Notes under the pieces: model-generated
Told to the model about the DNA's origin: nothing
The model's input: the letters and a program-made list of their open reading frames with translations, nothing else
Databases searched by the model: none
Shown: positions 14,231 to 21,818 of the stretch, piece after piece
How the letters are laid out: each line of letters starts with the position of its first letter
Numbering within the stretch: the stretch's first letter is position 1
From: CAMAUF01 sp046152925
GTDB taxonomy: Bacteria > Chloroflexota > Dehalococcoidia > Tepidiformales > Tepidiformaceae
Length of the DNA: 23,032 nucleotides
Assembly (NCBI GenBank): GCA_046152925.1
Contig: JBJXFX010000141.1
Location: forward strand, 1 to 23,032
Direction: 5' to 3'
Program-made: the position numbers and the translations under genes

Positions 14231-14242
14231 TCTGGCAAACTC

Positions 14243-14734
14243 CTAGGGTGTACTTTCGGTGCTCGGCGAGGATTCCGGTCCGGGAGCTGAGCGTGCTGCC
14301 CGAGCGGCGCTGATTCGTTCGCTTACCGTGCGGAGGACTCCGTTGACGAATGCCGGGGAGGTCTCACCGCCATAGCGATGGGCCAACTCGACCGCCTCGT
14401 TCACCACCGCGGGGACCGGTGAGGCCCCATCGGAAAGCAGTTCCCATATTGCAAGGCGCAGAATGTTGCGGTCAACGACCGCTAGGGTGTCGACGGGGTA
14501 CTGAGTGGCTGCGTCTTGGATGTGCGTATCGAGCTCTTCCATGCGACGGGTGACGCCGCGGGCGGCGCCGACGGCATAACCCGAGGGCCCGGGCTTCAGG
14601 ATGTCGGGCTCTTCTTCGGACATTTCGGAGAGCCGCCGCTTGAGGACAGCCTCAACCTCATGTCCCGAAGCGTCGGCTTCGTACAGTGCTTCGACCACCA
14701 GGTATCGGACCCGCCGCATGACGTTCTCCGTCAT
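14243..14734 (-). CDS. nusB: Transcription antitermination factor NusB
   Basis: This is a 163-residue all-helical NusB-family protein. It has the N-terminal RRVRYLVVEALYEADASG, corresponding to the family's 'R..A.QALYQ.D', a middle AVGAARGVTRRMEELD segment, and the C-terminal DRNILRLAIWELL and VVNEAVELAHRYGGETSP, followed by FVNGVL. These match the conserved 'R.iLRLa.yELl', 'INEAVeLAK.yg....FVNGVLd'. With NusE it binds boxA of rRNA operons. The start ATG overlaps the fabG stop (ATGA). The Ser/Pro/Glu-rich last 20 residues are a disordered extension. Confidence 0.92.
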   Translation of the reverse strand: MTENVMRRVRYLVVEALYEADASGHEVEAVLKRRLSEMSEEEPDILKPGPSGYAVGAARGVTRRMEELDTHIQDAATQYPVDTLAVVDRNILRLAIWELLSDGASPVPAVVNEAVELAHRYGGETSPAFVNGVLRTVSERISAARAARSAPGPESSPSTESTP

Positions 14735-15480
14735 GCCATTACCATACCGCCATCCACCTGGATGCATTGACCGGTGATGTAGGCGCCGCCTGGGCCCGCA
14801 AGGAAGGTCACCAAGGGGGCGACCTCCTCCGGCTGGGCGACGCGGCCGAGCGGGATCTGGGCCATGACGCTGGCCATCTGGGCCTCAGTGAGGCCGGCGG
14901 TGATGTCCGTCTCGATGAAGCCAGGGGCGATGGCGTTGACCGTGATTGCGCGCGAGGCGACTTCGCGGGCGACGGCGCGGGTGAAGCCGATCAGGCCGGC
15001 CTTGGCCGCGGCGTAGTTCGCTTGGCCGGCGTTGCCCAGGACACCGACGACCGAGGTGATGTTGATGATCCGGCCGCCTTTGGCCCGGAGCATTGGGCGC
15101 ATGGCAGCTTTCGTGACGAGAAAGACGCCGCGCAGGTTCGTGTTGTGGACCGCGTCCCAATCGGCTTCGGACATGCGCATGAGGAGCCCATCTCGGGTGA
15201 TCCCGGCGTTGTTGACGAGGATATCGAGGGCCCCGAAGCGGTCGACGGTCCGCTTCACGAGCTCGGCGGCGTCGTTGGGGTCGGCCACATTGCCCTTGAT
15301 GGTGAACGCGTCGCCACCGGCGGCTTCGATGGCGGCGACGACCTCGGCCGCGCCGGTTGCGCTGGTGTTGTAGTTGACGGCGACGCGTGCGCCCTCGGCC
15401 GCCAGCGAGAGGCAGATTGCGCGGCCGATCCCGCGGGACCCACCGGTGACGAGGGCGGCCTTGCCATCGAGTGAGCCCAT
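14731..15480 (-). CDS. fabG: 3-oxoacyl-[acyl-carrier-protein] reductase FabG
   Basis: This 249-residue short-chain dehydrogenase reduces 3-ketoacyl-ACP with NADPH in fatty acid elongation. The Rossmann motif TGGSRGIG is at 12-19, NNAG at 90-93, and the catalytic tetrad at N115, S143 (ITSVVG), Y156 and K160 (YAAAK). The C-terminus (ITGQCIQVDGGMVMA) fits the FabG consensus. GGAG precedes the ATG by 10 bases. It lies 17 bp after fabD and overlaps nusB. Confidence 0.96.
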   Translation of the reverse strand: MGSLDGKAALVTGGSRGIGRAICLSLAAEGARVAVNYNTSATGAAEVVAAIEAAGGDAFTIKGNVADPNDAAELVKRTVDRFGALDILVNNAGITRDGLLMRMSEADWDAVHNTNLRGVFLVTKAAMRPMLRAKGGRIINITSVVGVLGNAGQANYAAAKAGLIGFTRAVAREVASRAITVNAIAPGFIETDITAGLTEAQMASVMAQIPLGRVAQPEEVAPLVTFLAGPGGAYITGQCIQVDGGMVMA

Positions 15481-15497
15481 GCGTTCGTGCTCCAGTG

Positions 15498-16454
15498 CTA
15501 GAGGGGGAGGCTGACCGACGTGGCGTCGTTCACGTTGATGCAGGTCGACTTGCGCAGCATCCGCTTGATGATGGCGGAAAGGACGCGGCCCGGCCCGAAC
15601 TCAATGAACGTCTCGACGCCCTGCTGGCCGATGAAGTCGACAGTGTCGCTCCAGCGGACGGGGCGGGCGATTTGGTCGACCAGCTCATTGCGGATGGCGA
15701 GCGCGGCTTCCAGCGGTGTCGCGGTCGAGTTGCCGACGACCGGGACCTTCGCATCGCCGATGCTGGCGACAGCGATGTGCTGCACCATTGCGTCGGCGGC
15801 TGGCTTCATCAGCGAGCTGTGGAAGGCGCCGCTCACGTTGAGCGGGATGACTTTGGCGGCGCCGCGGGCTTTGGCGTAGTCGAGCGCGCGGACGACCGCT
15901 TCTTTGCGGCCGCCGATCACGATTTGGCCGGGGGCGTTGACGTTGCAGACTTCGGCGCCGGCTTCGCGGCAGACGTCCTCGCAGTCTGTGAGCTCCAACC
16001 CGAGGACGGCGGCCATCATGCCGGGGTTTTTCTCGCCGGCTTGCTGCATCAGCTCGCCGCGGGCGCGGAGGAGCTTAATCGCGCCATCGAAGGAGAGCGC
16101 GCCAGCCGCCACGAGGGCGGAGTACTCCCCGAGGGAATGTCCGGCGACATAGGCGGGCCGCGTGAGCAGTCCCGGCGAGAGTTCGGTCGCGACCTTGAGC
16201 AGGACGAGGCTGGTGACGGCGATCGCGGGCTGCGTGTTGCGCGTCTGTTGGAGTTCGTCTTCGGGGCCTTCGAAGCAAATCTTGCTCAAGCGGAAGCCGA
16301 GGAGGTCGTCCGCGCGGTCATAGAGTCCACGCGCGGTCGGGAAGGCCTCATAGAGGTCTCTGCCCATGCCGACGGCCTGGGCGCCCTGGCCGGGGAAGAC
16401 GAAGGCGCGATCGCGCGCCACGCCTTCACCGAACTCCAGGAAGGTGTCGGTCAC
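15498..16454 (-). CDS. fabD: Malonyl-CoA:ACP transacylase FabD
   Basis: This 318-residue enzyme loads malonyl groups onto ACP. It has FPGQGAQ near residues 20-26, the nucleophile S107 in GHSLGEYSALVAAGAL, R132 (the carboxylate-binding Arg in LLRARGELM), QQTRNTQPAI at 69-78, and H212 in GAFHSSLM. The start is GTG 16452-16454, just after the rpmF stop. A frame reaching 16694 runs through rpmF and the region before it and is rejected. Its ribosome binding site is weak, so it may depend on translation from rpmF 14 bp upstream. Confidence 0.94.
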   Translation of the reverse strand: MTDTFLEFGEGVARDRAFVFPGQGAQAVGMGRDLYEAFPTARGLYDRADDLLGFRLSKICFEGPEDELQQTRNTQPAIAVTSLVLLKVATELSPGLLTRPAYVAGHSLGEYSALVAAGALSFDGAIKLLRARGELMQQAGEKNPGMMAAVLGLELTDCEDVCREAGAEVCNVNAPGQIVIGGRKEAVVRALDYAKARGAAKVIPLNVSGAFHSSLMKPAADAMVQHIAVASIGDAKVPVVGNSTATPLEAALAIRNELVDQIARPVRWSDTVDFIGQQGVETFIEFGPGRVLSAIIKRMLRKSTCINVNDATSVSLPL

Positions 16455-16468
16455 GGGAGTGGAGGCCG

Positions 16469-16666
16469 TTAGCTCTCGAGCTCGGGGTTCGGCATCTCGA
16501 TCACTTCGCGGCCGCGATAGGTCCCACACACCGGACAGGCGTGGTGCGCCAGGCGCGGGCTCTTGCAGCGTGGGCAGTCCACGACGTGGGGAAGGGCTAT
16601 CTTGAGGTGGCTCCGCCGCTTGCCCTGTCGCGACTTGGGGTACTTCCGCTTTGGCAGCGGTGGCAT
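16469..16666 (-). CDS. rpmF: Ribosomal protein L32 (zinc form)
   Basis: This 65-residue protein begins MPPLPKRKYPKSRQGKRRSH, corresponding to the L32 start 'MAVPKRKTSKSRRDKRRAH'. It carries a C4 zinc ribbon (C31, C34, C44, C47: CPRC...CPVC) and the GTYRGREVI end. The 'C+' zinc-binding form depends on zinc supply. AAGGAG lies eight bases before the ATG. It follows the DUF177 gene by 20 bp, the classical pairing. Confidence 0.97.
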   Translation of the reverse strand: MPPLPKRKYPKSRQGKRRSHLKIALPHVVDCPRCKSPRLAHHACPVCGTYRGREVIEMPNPELES

Positions 16667-16686
16667 GTGTGGTCTCCTTCAGGTCG

Positions 16687-17187
16687 TTACCCATTCGCTC
16701 TCTGCTTCAACGCGGCGAGGATTGCCCAGCGCGGATCCATCGGCTGACGGTCGCACGCGCAGACTTTGAGGCTGAGATCCTGGCCGCATTGCGGACATAA
16801 TCCCGGACAGTCAGGCCTGCAGAGGGGCTGCATTTCCGCAGCCATCTCCGTATATTGCCGGACGGCCTCAGTAATGTCGACGGTGTGGTCGATGCCGATC
16901 AGAAACGCATCGGGGTCTTCTGGCTCTGGCAGCCGCGTCCCCGTGAGCAAATCGACTTGCTGCGCGAAGACCTCCTCGAAATCGAGATGTGCCGGATAGG
17001 CAAAGGGGGCCAGGCAGCGGCTGCACCGGTCCTCGATGAAAACGTCGGCCTCGGTGCGGACGAGGACACCGCTTGGCACGCGGATCAACGCAACTGACCC
17101 CCGGCGGACCGGGGTCTCCGGATCGAGCTCATAGCTCCGCGAGGAACCGATTGCCTCGCGCAGCAGAGTCGCAACGTTGAACAACAC
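16687..17187 (-). CDS. DUF177/YceD family protein
   Basis: This 166-residue protein is typical of the YceD family, which nearly always precedes rpmF and is linked to 23S rRNA/L32 handling. Two Cys clusters are visible: DRCSRCLAPF (about 53-62) and CRPDCPGLCPQCGQDL followed by CACD near the C-terminus, the hallmark of the family ('C.RCL..f', 'C.p.C.GLCp.CG..ln...C'). GTG 17185-17187 is the likely start, with TTG next. It is the first gene of the long minus-strand string. Confidence 0.9.
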   Translation of the reverse strand: MLFNVATLLREAIGSSRSYELDPETPVRRGSVALIRVPSGVLVRTEADVFIEDRCSRCLAPFAYPAHLDFEEVFAQQVDLLTGTRLPEPEDPDAFLIGIDHTVDITEAVRQYTEMAAEMQPLCRPDCPGLCPQCGQDLSLKVCACDRQPMDPRWAILAALKQRANG

Positions 17188-17218
17188 GGGCCTACCCCGA
17201 GGCGTTGCCGCCAGAATC

Positions 17219-17248
17219 AGTATACGTGCCTACGCGCTTGTCTGAGAA
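17219..17248 (-). promoter_or_regulatory. Candidate promoter of the 14-gene minus-strand string
   Basis: On the minus strand, TTCTCA (17243-17248), an 18-bp spacer and TATACT (17219-17224, five of six consensus bases) predict a start near 17212, about 25 bases before the GTG of the DUF177 gene. The -35 box is weak. The rest of 17188-17385 contains no gene that I can see. Confidence 0.5.
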
Positions 17249-17385
17249 GGGACATAAGAGCGCCAAGCGAGTGACGATTTGCCGTTTCGGGCCCAAGGCC
17301 GTTTACCGGCGACCGGGCGGGCACGTAGCCTTCGTGCTGCGGTTAGGCACGGCCCTCTCCGACACCTCCCCGCGGCGGTGGGTTC

Positions 17386-18087
17386 GTGAGCGCAGTCCTT
17401 GAGCTCGTCACGCTCCAGTCTATCGACGATGACCTGGCGGCCGCGCGCGCGCAAATCGCGGACCTCACCCGGCGGCTCGAAGGCGACCCCGAGCTGGCCG
17501 AGGCGAAGGCCGACTTGGCGGGACGCGACGCCGCAATCGCCGCGCAGCGCAAAGAGCAGCGGCGGCTCGAGGGCGAAGTCGAAGGCTTCGACGCCAAGAT
17601 TGCCCAGGAGGAGAAGCGGCTCTACGGCGGCACGGTCAAGAACCCCAAGGAGCTCCAGAGCCTCCAGCACGAGGTCGACCTGCTCAAAGAGCACCGGGGG
17701 AAGGTCGAGGACGTCCTGCTGCCGCTCCTGGACCTCCTGGAAACGGCGGCGGCGGAGCGCGTCGCACAGGCCCAGCGGGTGACGCAACTTGAGGCGCGGT
17801 GGCATGTGCAGGCTGCGGGCATGCGGGACGAGCTGGCGGCGCGCGAGGCGGCCGTCGCAACCTCGGAAACGCGCCGCCTCGCGCAGGTGCCTAAGGTTTC
17901 GGCGCCGGACTACCGGCTTTACGAGGCGTTGCGGTCGCGCAAGGGCGGTGCCGCCGTCGCGCGGCTCAACGGCGGGAGCTGCGCAAAGTGCCGGATCGCC
18001 GTGCCGGAGGCCATTCGTCGGCTCGCGATGACGGCTTCGACGGTGATCCAGTGTCCGAACTGTGAGCGGATCCTGACGCAGGGGTGA
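17386..18087 (+). CDS. C4-type zinc-ribbon coiled-coil protein (CdsZ-like)
   Basis: This 233-residue protein has a long coiled coil (about residues 8-160) and a C-terminal C4 zinc ribbon with C199, C202, C223 and C226 (CAKC...CPNC). The signature LYGGTVKNPKELQSLQHEV (80-98) identifies the widespread family annotated as C4-type zinc-ribbon proteins and, in some bacteria, linked to translation or ribosome-associated functions. The start is GTG 17386, with no strong ribosome binding site. Its stop is 4 bp before the following recombinase-like gene, so they are probably co-transcribed and translationally coupled. Confidence 0.9.
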   Translation: MSAVLELVTLQSIDDDLAAARAQIADLTRRLEGDPELAEAKADLAGRDAAIAAQRKEQRRLEGEVEGFDAKIAQEEKRLYGGTVKNPKELQSLQHEVDLLKEHRGKVEDVLLPLLDLLETAAAERVAQAQRVTQLEARWHVQAAGMRDELAAREAAVATSETRRLAQVPKVSAPDYRLYEALRSRKGGAAVARLNGGSCAKCRIAVPEAIRRLAMTASTVIQCPNCERILTQG

Positions 18088-18091
18088 GCCA

Positions 18092-19513
18092 GTGAACGCG
18101 GTGGGCTACTTCGTCGAGGGTGCGAAACGCGCCGGGCAAAAGCGCTCGGTTGGCGACCAAAATCGCGCCTTCCTGGAGTTTTGCGCGAAGGAAGGGTTCG
18201 AAGTTTCGGGTACCTTCCTCGATACCGACCCGCCAGAGGCCGAGGCGAGCGGCTACAAGCAGATGCTCGCGTTTCTGCGCCGCGGGGCGCGTGAGTTCAC
18301 CGTTGTGGTCGTCGATAACCTCGGGACGCTGGGCGGCGACCTCGGCCGGGCCGCGATGAAGCTGATGACGATCGAGGCGGCTGGCGTCTCGGTCGTTTCG
18401 GCTGCGACCGGCCGCGACGCCGCGAAAGACCTCGTCGATGCCTGGGCGAACGCGAGCGGCGACGAGACGCCGGTTTCGGAGCGGGTGCGCACGGCGATGC
18501 GGCGCAAGGCAGTGCGCGGCGAAGTGCTCGGACGTCCTCCGTACGGCTATCAGGTTGGGCCGCGCCGCCGCTTCGAGCTGGTCCCCGAAGAGGCGGTGGT
18601 CGTCCGCTACATTTTCCGGCTCTACCTGCACGAGGGGCTCGGAATCCGCCGGATCGCGGGGCAGCTGAACGAAGAGGCGATCCTGACCCGCCGCGGCCAG
18701 CGCTGGAGCATGGTGAGCATCCGCGACATCCTCCGGAACCGCGTCTATCTCGGGACCTACACACGGTTTGGCGTGAAAGTGCCGGGGAGCCACGCGCCAC
18801 TGGTGACGGCTGAGGACTTCCGCCGCGTCCAGGAGCGGCTCCAGGCCAACCAGCCGCAGGCGAAGGAACGGACGATGACGCCGTTCCTCCTCAGCGGGTT
18901 GGTCTACTGCACGCGCTGCGGCAACCGGCTGATCGGGGTCAGCCGCAAGCAACGCTGGACCACGAAGGCCGGCGAGGAGCGGCTCGCGACCTATCGCTAC
19001 TACCAGTGTGAATCGCGGACGAACCAGAACGCTTGCGGCTACAACACCCAACGCGAGGCCGACCTCGAGACTCGCGTGCGGGAGCGGCTCTCCCAGGCCT
19101 CGCCCCAGCAGGTGAGTCGCTTTCATCGGGCGGGGAACGTCGACACTTATCTGCTCGACCAGAAAACGCAGGTGGAGCGGCAGGAGTCGCGGATCCGGAG
19201 GGTCCGGAGGCAGGTCGAGGAGGTGGTCGCCGATGCCGCGCGCGGCCACATCAGCTTGGAACGGATGAAAGCGCAGGGCGCCGAGCTGGCGGCCGACCAA
19301 GAGGCGATCGAAGCGGAACTCGCCGCCGCGAAGGCGCGCCTGGAGGCCCACCAGACGGAGGCCGAGCGTCACGAGCACCTGGAGGACCTGCGCGACCACC
19401 TTTCGGCCGACTGGGAGACGATGACCTTCGAGGCGCGCCAGGGCGCTCTCCGCGAGGTCGTGGACCGCGTCGAAGTCGACGGGGACGAGTGCCGGGTGTT
19501 CCTCCGGCCGTGA
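18092..19513 (+). CDS. Serine-recombinase-like protein with degenerate catalytic domain
   Basis: This 473-residue protein has the large serine recombinase layout: an N-terminal resolvase fold (1-115), a recombinase domain (about 130-260, with VRGEVLGRPPYGYQV, then QRWSMVSIRDILRNRVYLGTY split across 204-223), a zinc ribbon (C273, C276, C306, C315), and a coiled coil (about 350-430). The active site is missing. The usual YxRVS reads YFVEG (6-10), so the nucleophilic Ser aligns with Gly and the first Arg with Val. The usual DRLSR reads DNLGT (75-79), losing both Arg. The segment normally containing 'FAEFER' is a divergent ANASGDETPVSE. The protein cannot be a normal strand-exchange enzyme; a DNA-binding or structural role is inferred. 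Its start is GTG, close behind the zinc-ribbon gene. No prophage genes or attachment repeats flank it. Confidence 0.8.
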   Translation: MNAVGYFVEGAKRAGQKRSVGDQNRAFLEFCAKEGFEVSGTFLDTDPPEAEASGYKQMLAFLRRGAREFTVVVVDNLGTLGGDLGRAAMKLMTIEAAGVSVVSAATGRDAAKDLVDAWANASGDETPVSERVRTAMRRKAVRGEVLGRPPYGYQVGPRRRFELVPEEAVVVRYIFRLYLHEGLGIRRIAGQLNEEAILTRRGQRWSMVSIRDILRNRVYLGTYTRFGVKVPGSHAPLVTAEDFRRVQERLQANQPQAKERTMTPFLLSGLVYCTRCGNRLIGVSRKQRWTTKAGEERLATYRYYQCESRTNQNACGYNTQREADLETRVRERLSQASPQQVSRFHRAGNVDTYLLDQKTQVERQESRIRRVRRQVEEVVADAARGHISLERMKAQGAELAADQEAIEAELAAAKARLEAHQTEAERHEHLEDLRDHLSADWETMTFEARQGALREVVDRVEVDGDECRVFLRP

Positions 19514-19564
19514 GCCGGCTTTCTGGCGTTCAGGAAGGCGAAGGGGCGCCCCGCCCAGGCATCC

Positions 19565-19897
19565 TTAGCGCTGCGGGCGTCGACTGAAGGCGACGATGTT
19601 GGACGACCGCTGTTGAGGTCCAGGCCGCACCAGCATGCCACGGACTTGGTGGATCGGCGTGTCCAGTCGTTCGCCGCGCTCCTCTGGCGCTGCGCCGAGT
19701 AGCTTGCAAAGTTTCGATATGACTTTGGCTGCATGCAGCGGTGCCAGCCCTCGCTGTCCAGTGGGCCACGGTTCGTCCATGTACCATGCAGTCACGATCT
19801 CGATGGCCAGCTCCTTCCTGAGCGGGTCGGCGAGTCTCTCGACGTAGTCAATGACTGACCGGGGAACATCTTCGGCGGGAGCGGTAGCGGTGGGCAT
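19565..19897 (-). CDS. Hypothetical protein (110 aa)
   Basis: I do not recognise a family. The product begins MPTATAPAEDVPRSVIDYVE and has a helical centre (about residues 13-68, with AIEIVTAWYMDEPWP and AAKVISKLCKLLG) and a basic tail. AGGA lies five bases before ATG 19895-19897. It faces away from citramalate synthase, converges with the recombinase-like gene, and stands alone. There is no membrane segment and no Cys pair. Upstream on the minus strand a TTGACT (19964-19969) is present without a convincing -10 box. Confidence 0.55.
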   Translation of the reverse strand: MPTATAPAEDVPRSVIDYVERLADPLRKELAIEIVTAWYMDEPWPTGQRGLAPLHAAKVISKLCKLLGAAPEERGERLDTPIHQVRGMLVRPGPQQRSSNIVAFSRRPQR

Positions 19898-19982
19898 AGC
19901 GTTCCTGTCGGGCTCGATTTTGGTTACTTAGGTAAAGCCCTCTAGTTCAAGAATACCGGTCAAAGTCAAGCCCCGTTCCAAG

Positions 19983-20016
19983 GCGCGCCCACGCGCGTGT
20001 ACGCGAGTGGGCGCGC
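19983..20016. repeat. Large GC hairpin with nested palindrome
   Basis: Perfect 10-bp arms GCGCGCCCAC (19983-19992) and GTGGGCGCGC (20007-20016) enclose a 14-nt loop that itself contains CGCG-TGTA-CGCG. It lies in the divergent region between the 110-aa gene and the citramalate synthase leader. There is no T tract, so it is not a typical terminator. Confidence 0.6.
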
Positions 20017-20090
20017 GATGTCCACTCGGAGGATGGCGGGGCGCGATGAACCGTGGGGTCCGGATTCAGGACTGATCAGGACTTCCCTGC

Positions 20091-20096
20091 TACATT
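20091..20096 (+). promoter_or_regulatory. -10 box of the cimA transcript (leaderless geometry)
   Basis: TACATT preceded by TGC (extended -10 TGn) lies exactly six bases before ATG 20103, so the predicted start is the A of that ATG. No good -35 box is seen at 17-18 bp; TTCAGG at 20065-20070 is too far. The same spacing occurs at two other genes in the window. Confidence 0.45.
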
Positions 20097-20102
20097 TTGC
20101 AG

Positions 20103-20174
20103 ATGAACTTGGGCCGTTCGCAGCCCCTCCTGGTGAAAACACCCCCGCGGCAATCCCGCGGGGCTGTCATTTGA
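20103..20174 (+). CDS. Candidate leader peptide of the cimA gene (23 aa)
   Basis: The ORF runs ATG 20103 to TGA 20172-20174. The peptide starts MNLGRSQPLLVKTPP and ends in GAVI. Leu-Leu-Val sits mid-peptide and Val-Ile are the final two residues, branched-chain residues being the natural sensors for an isoleucine-pathway enzyme. A GC hairpin (20143-20163) overlaps codons 14-21. There is no Shine-Dalgarno site, but a -10 box places the mRNA 5' end at the ATG. It may be a ribosome-mediated attenuator; the branched-chain content is modest, so the role is inference. Confidence 0.4.
   Translation: MNLGRSQPLLVKTPPRQSRGAVI
20143..20163 (+). promoter_or_regulatory. Attenuator-like hairpin overlapping the leader peptide
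   Basis: CCCCGCGG (20143-20150), loop CAATC, CCGCGGGG (20156-20163): eight perfect GC-rich pairs. The strand continues CTGTCATTTGAG, with only a short T run. The Val-Ile-stop codons directly follow its 3' arm, so a ribosome paused there would cover the hairpin. Confidence 0.45.
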
Positions 20175-20234
20175 GCGCGCGTCCGTCGCCTATCCCGTTT
20201 CGCTGCCGATTGTCCTAGAAGGAAGAGGATTTCC

Positions 20235-21818
20235 ATGCCGACTGACCGCGTCCAGCTCTACGACACCACACTCCGCGACGGTTCCCAGATGGAGGGCATC
20301 TCGCTCTCCGTCGAAGACAAGGTCCGCATCACCAAGAAGCTCGACGAGCTTGGGCTCGAATGGATCGAGGGTGGCTTCCCGGGCTCCAACCCGAAGGATG
20401 CCGAGTACTTCAAGCGCCTCCAGGGCGTCACGCTCAAGAACGCCAAGGTGTCGGCCTTCGGCGGCACCCGCAAGCCCGGCATCACCTGCGCCGCGGACCC
20501 GAACATCCAATCCATGGCCGCCGCCGGCACGCCAGGGATCACACTGGTTGGCAAGGCCTCGATGTACCAGGTCCGGGAGATCCTCGGCACTTCGGCCGAG
20601 GAGAATCTGGCGATGATCGCCGAGACCGTGAAGTACTTCCGCGAGATGGGGAAGACCGTCTTCTTCGACGCCGAGCACTTCTTCGACGGTTTCTTCGACG
20701 ACCCGGACTATTCGCTCCAGTGCCTCGCGACGGCCGCGCGAGCGGGCGCCGAAGCGCTTGTGCTCTGCGACACGAATGGCGGGATGACCACGCGGCAGGT
20801 GCTCAAGGCCGTCCAGGCCGTCCAAGACCGGCTCAACGACACCCGTCTGGGCATCCATTGCCACAATGACGCGGGGTTGGCGGTCGCGAACTCGCTGGCT
20901 GCGGTCGATGCCGGCGTGTGGCAGGTCCAGGGCTGTGTCAATGGCTATGGCGAGCGCTGCGGGAACGCGGACATCCTCACCATTCTCGCCAACCTGAAGC
21001 TGAAGTACGGCCTGGACGTCGTGGACGATGAACAGCTCGCGCGCCTGACGGAGGTGAGCACGTACGTGTCGGAGCTGGCGAACCTCGCGCCGAACATGCA
21101 GGCGCCCTACGTGGGCCAGAGCGCGTTCGCGCACAAGGCCGGCTACCACGTAGCCGGGATCATGAAAGACGAGAACGCGTACCAACACGTCGACCCCGGC
21201 GCGGTCGGGAACGTGAGCCGCGTCCTGGTCTCGGAGCTTTCGGGGCAGCGGAACATCCTGAGGAAGCTGCAAGACACCGGTGTCACCTACCCGTTTTCGC
21301 AGGACGAGATCAAGGGCTTGTTGGAGACGGTGAAGCAGAAAGAGAGCGAAGGCTTCCAGTATGAAGGGGCCGAAGCGAGCTTCGAGCTGCTCGTCCGTAG
21401 GGCGATCCCGGGGTACCAGGCGCCCTGGCAACTCGAAGACTTTGTGATCGTCGAGCGGCGGCGCGCGGTCGCCGAGCCAGGGCATCCGATGGAGATGCTG
21501 GCGGAGGCGATGGTGAAGCTCAACGTGGATGGCCGCCAGGAGCACACGGCTGCGGAAGGCAACGGTCCCGTGAACGCTCTGGACGCCGCCGCCCGCAAGG
21601 CGCTCGTCCGGCTCTACCCGGAGCTGGAAGCGGTGAAACTGGTCGACTACAAGGTGCGGATCTTGGATAGCCAGGCCGCGACGGGCGCCCGCGTCCGGGT
21701 GCTCATCGAGAGCACAGACGGGACGCGCTACTGGACGACGGTGGGGAGTTCGACGGACATCATCGACGCGAGCTGGATTGCGTTGGCGGACGCGCTGGAG
21801 TACGCGCTCAAGCGGTGA
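20235..21818 (+). CDS. cimA: (R)-citramalate synthase
   Basis: This 527-residue enzyme condenses acetyl-CoA with pyruvate to citramalate, giving 2-oxobutyrate for isoleucine without threonine deaminase. It starts VQLYDTTLRDGSQMEGISLS, the HMG-lyase-like barrel signature with catalytic Arg-Asp. The metal-binding HCH lies in GIHCHNDAGLAVANS (about 210-224) and GYGERCGNAD (about 237-246) follows. A C-terminal LeuA-type regulatory domain (about 400-520) ends the protein; in this family it binds the end product for feedback inhibition. The QME rather than QGE after TLRDGS and the length favour citramalate synthase over 2-isopropylmalate synthase. AGGAAGAGG precedes the ATG. It follows a candidate leader peptide. 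Confidence 0.93.
   Translation: MPTDRVQLYDTTLRDGSQMEGISLSVEDKVRITKKLDELGLEWIEGGFPGSNPKDAEYFKRLQGVTLKNAKVSAFGGTRKPGITCAADPNIQSMAAAGTPGITLVGKASMYQVREILGTSAEENLAMIAETVKYFREMGKTVFFDAEHFFDGFFDDPDYSLQCLATAARAGAEALVLCDTNGGMTTRQVLKAVQAVQDRLNDTRLGIHCHNDAGLAVANSLAAVDAGVWQVQGCVNGYGERCGNADILTILANLKLKYGLDVVDDEQLARLTEVSTYVSELANLAPNMQAPYVGQSAFAHKAGYHVAGIMKDENAYQHVDPGAVGNVSRVLVSELSGQRNILRKLQDTGVTYPFSQDEIKGLLETVKQKESEGFQYEGAEASFELLVRRAIPGYQAPWQLEDFVIVERRRAVAEPGHPMEMLAEAMVKLNVDGRQEHTAAEGNGPVNALDAAARKALVRLYPELEAVKLVDYKVRILDSQAATGARVRVLIESTDGTRYWTTVGSSTDIIDASWIALADALEYALKR

Noticed and set aside
16455..16694. N-terminal extension of FabD
   Set aside because: It overlaps rpmF, which is certain, and the FabD fold begins right after GTG 16454.
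17230..17385. RNase P RNA or other structured RNA before the zinc-ribbon gene
   Set aside because: Zinc-ribbon genes of this type can neighbour rnpB, but the conserved RNase P core sequences were not found in this GC-rich interval.
17966..19399. Long minus-strand ORF of 477 codons
   Set aside because: It is antisense to the recombinase-like gene and has no recognisable domain.
18092..19513. Integrated phage or mobile element
   Set aside because: The recombinase lacks catalytic residues, no other phage genes or flanking direct repeats are visible, and the neighbours are housekeeping genes. The tRNA genes are more than 3 kb away.
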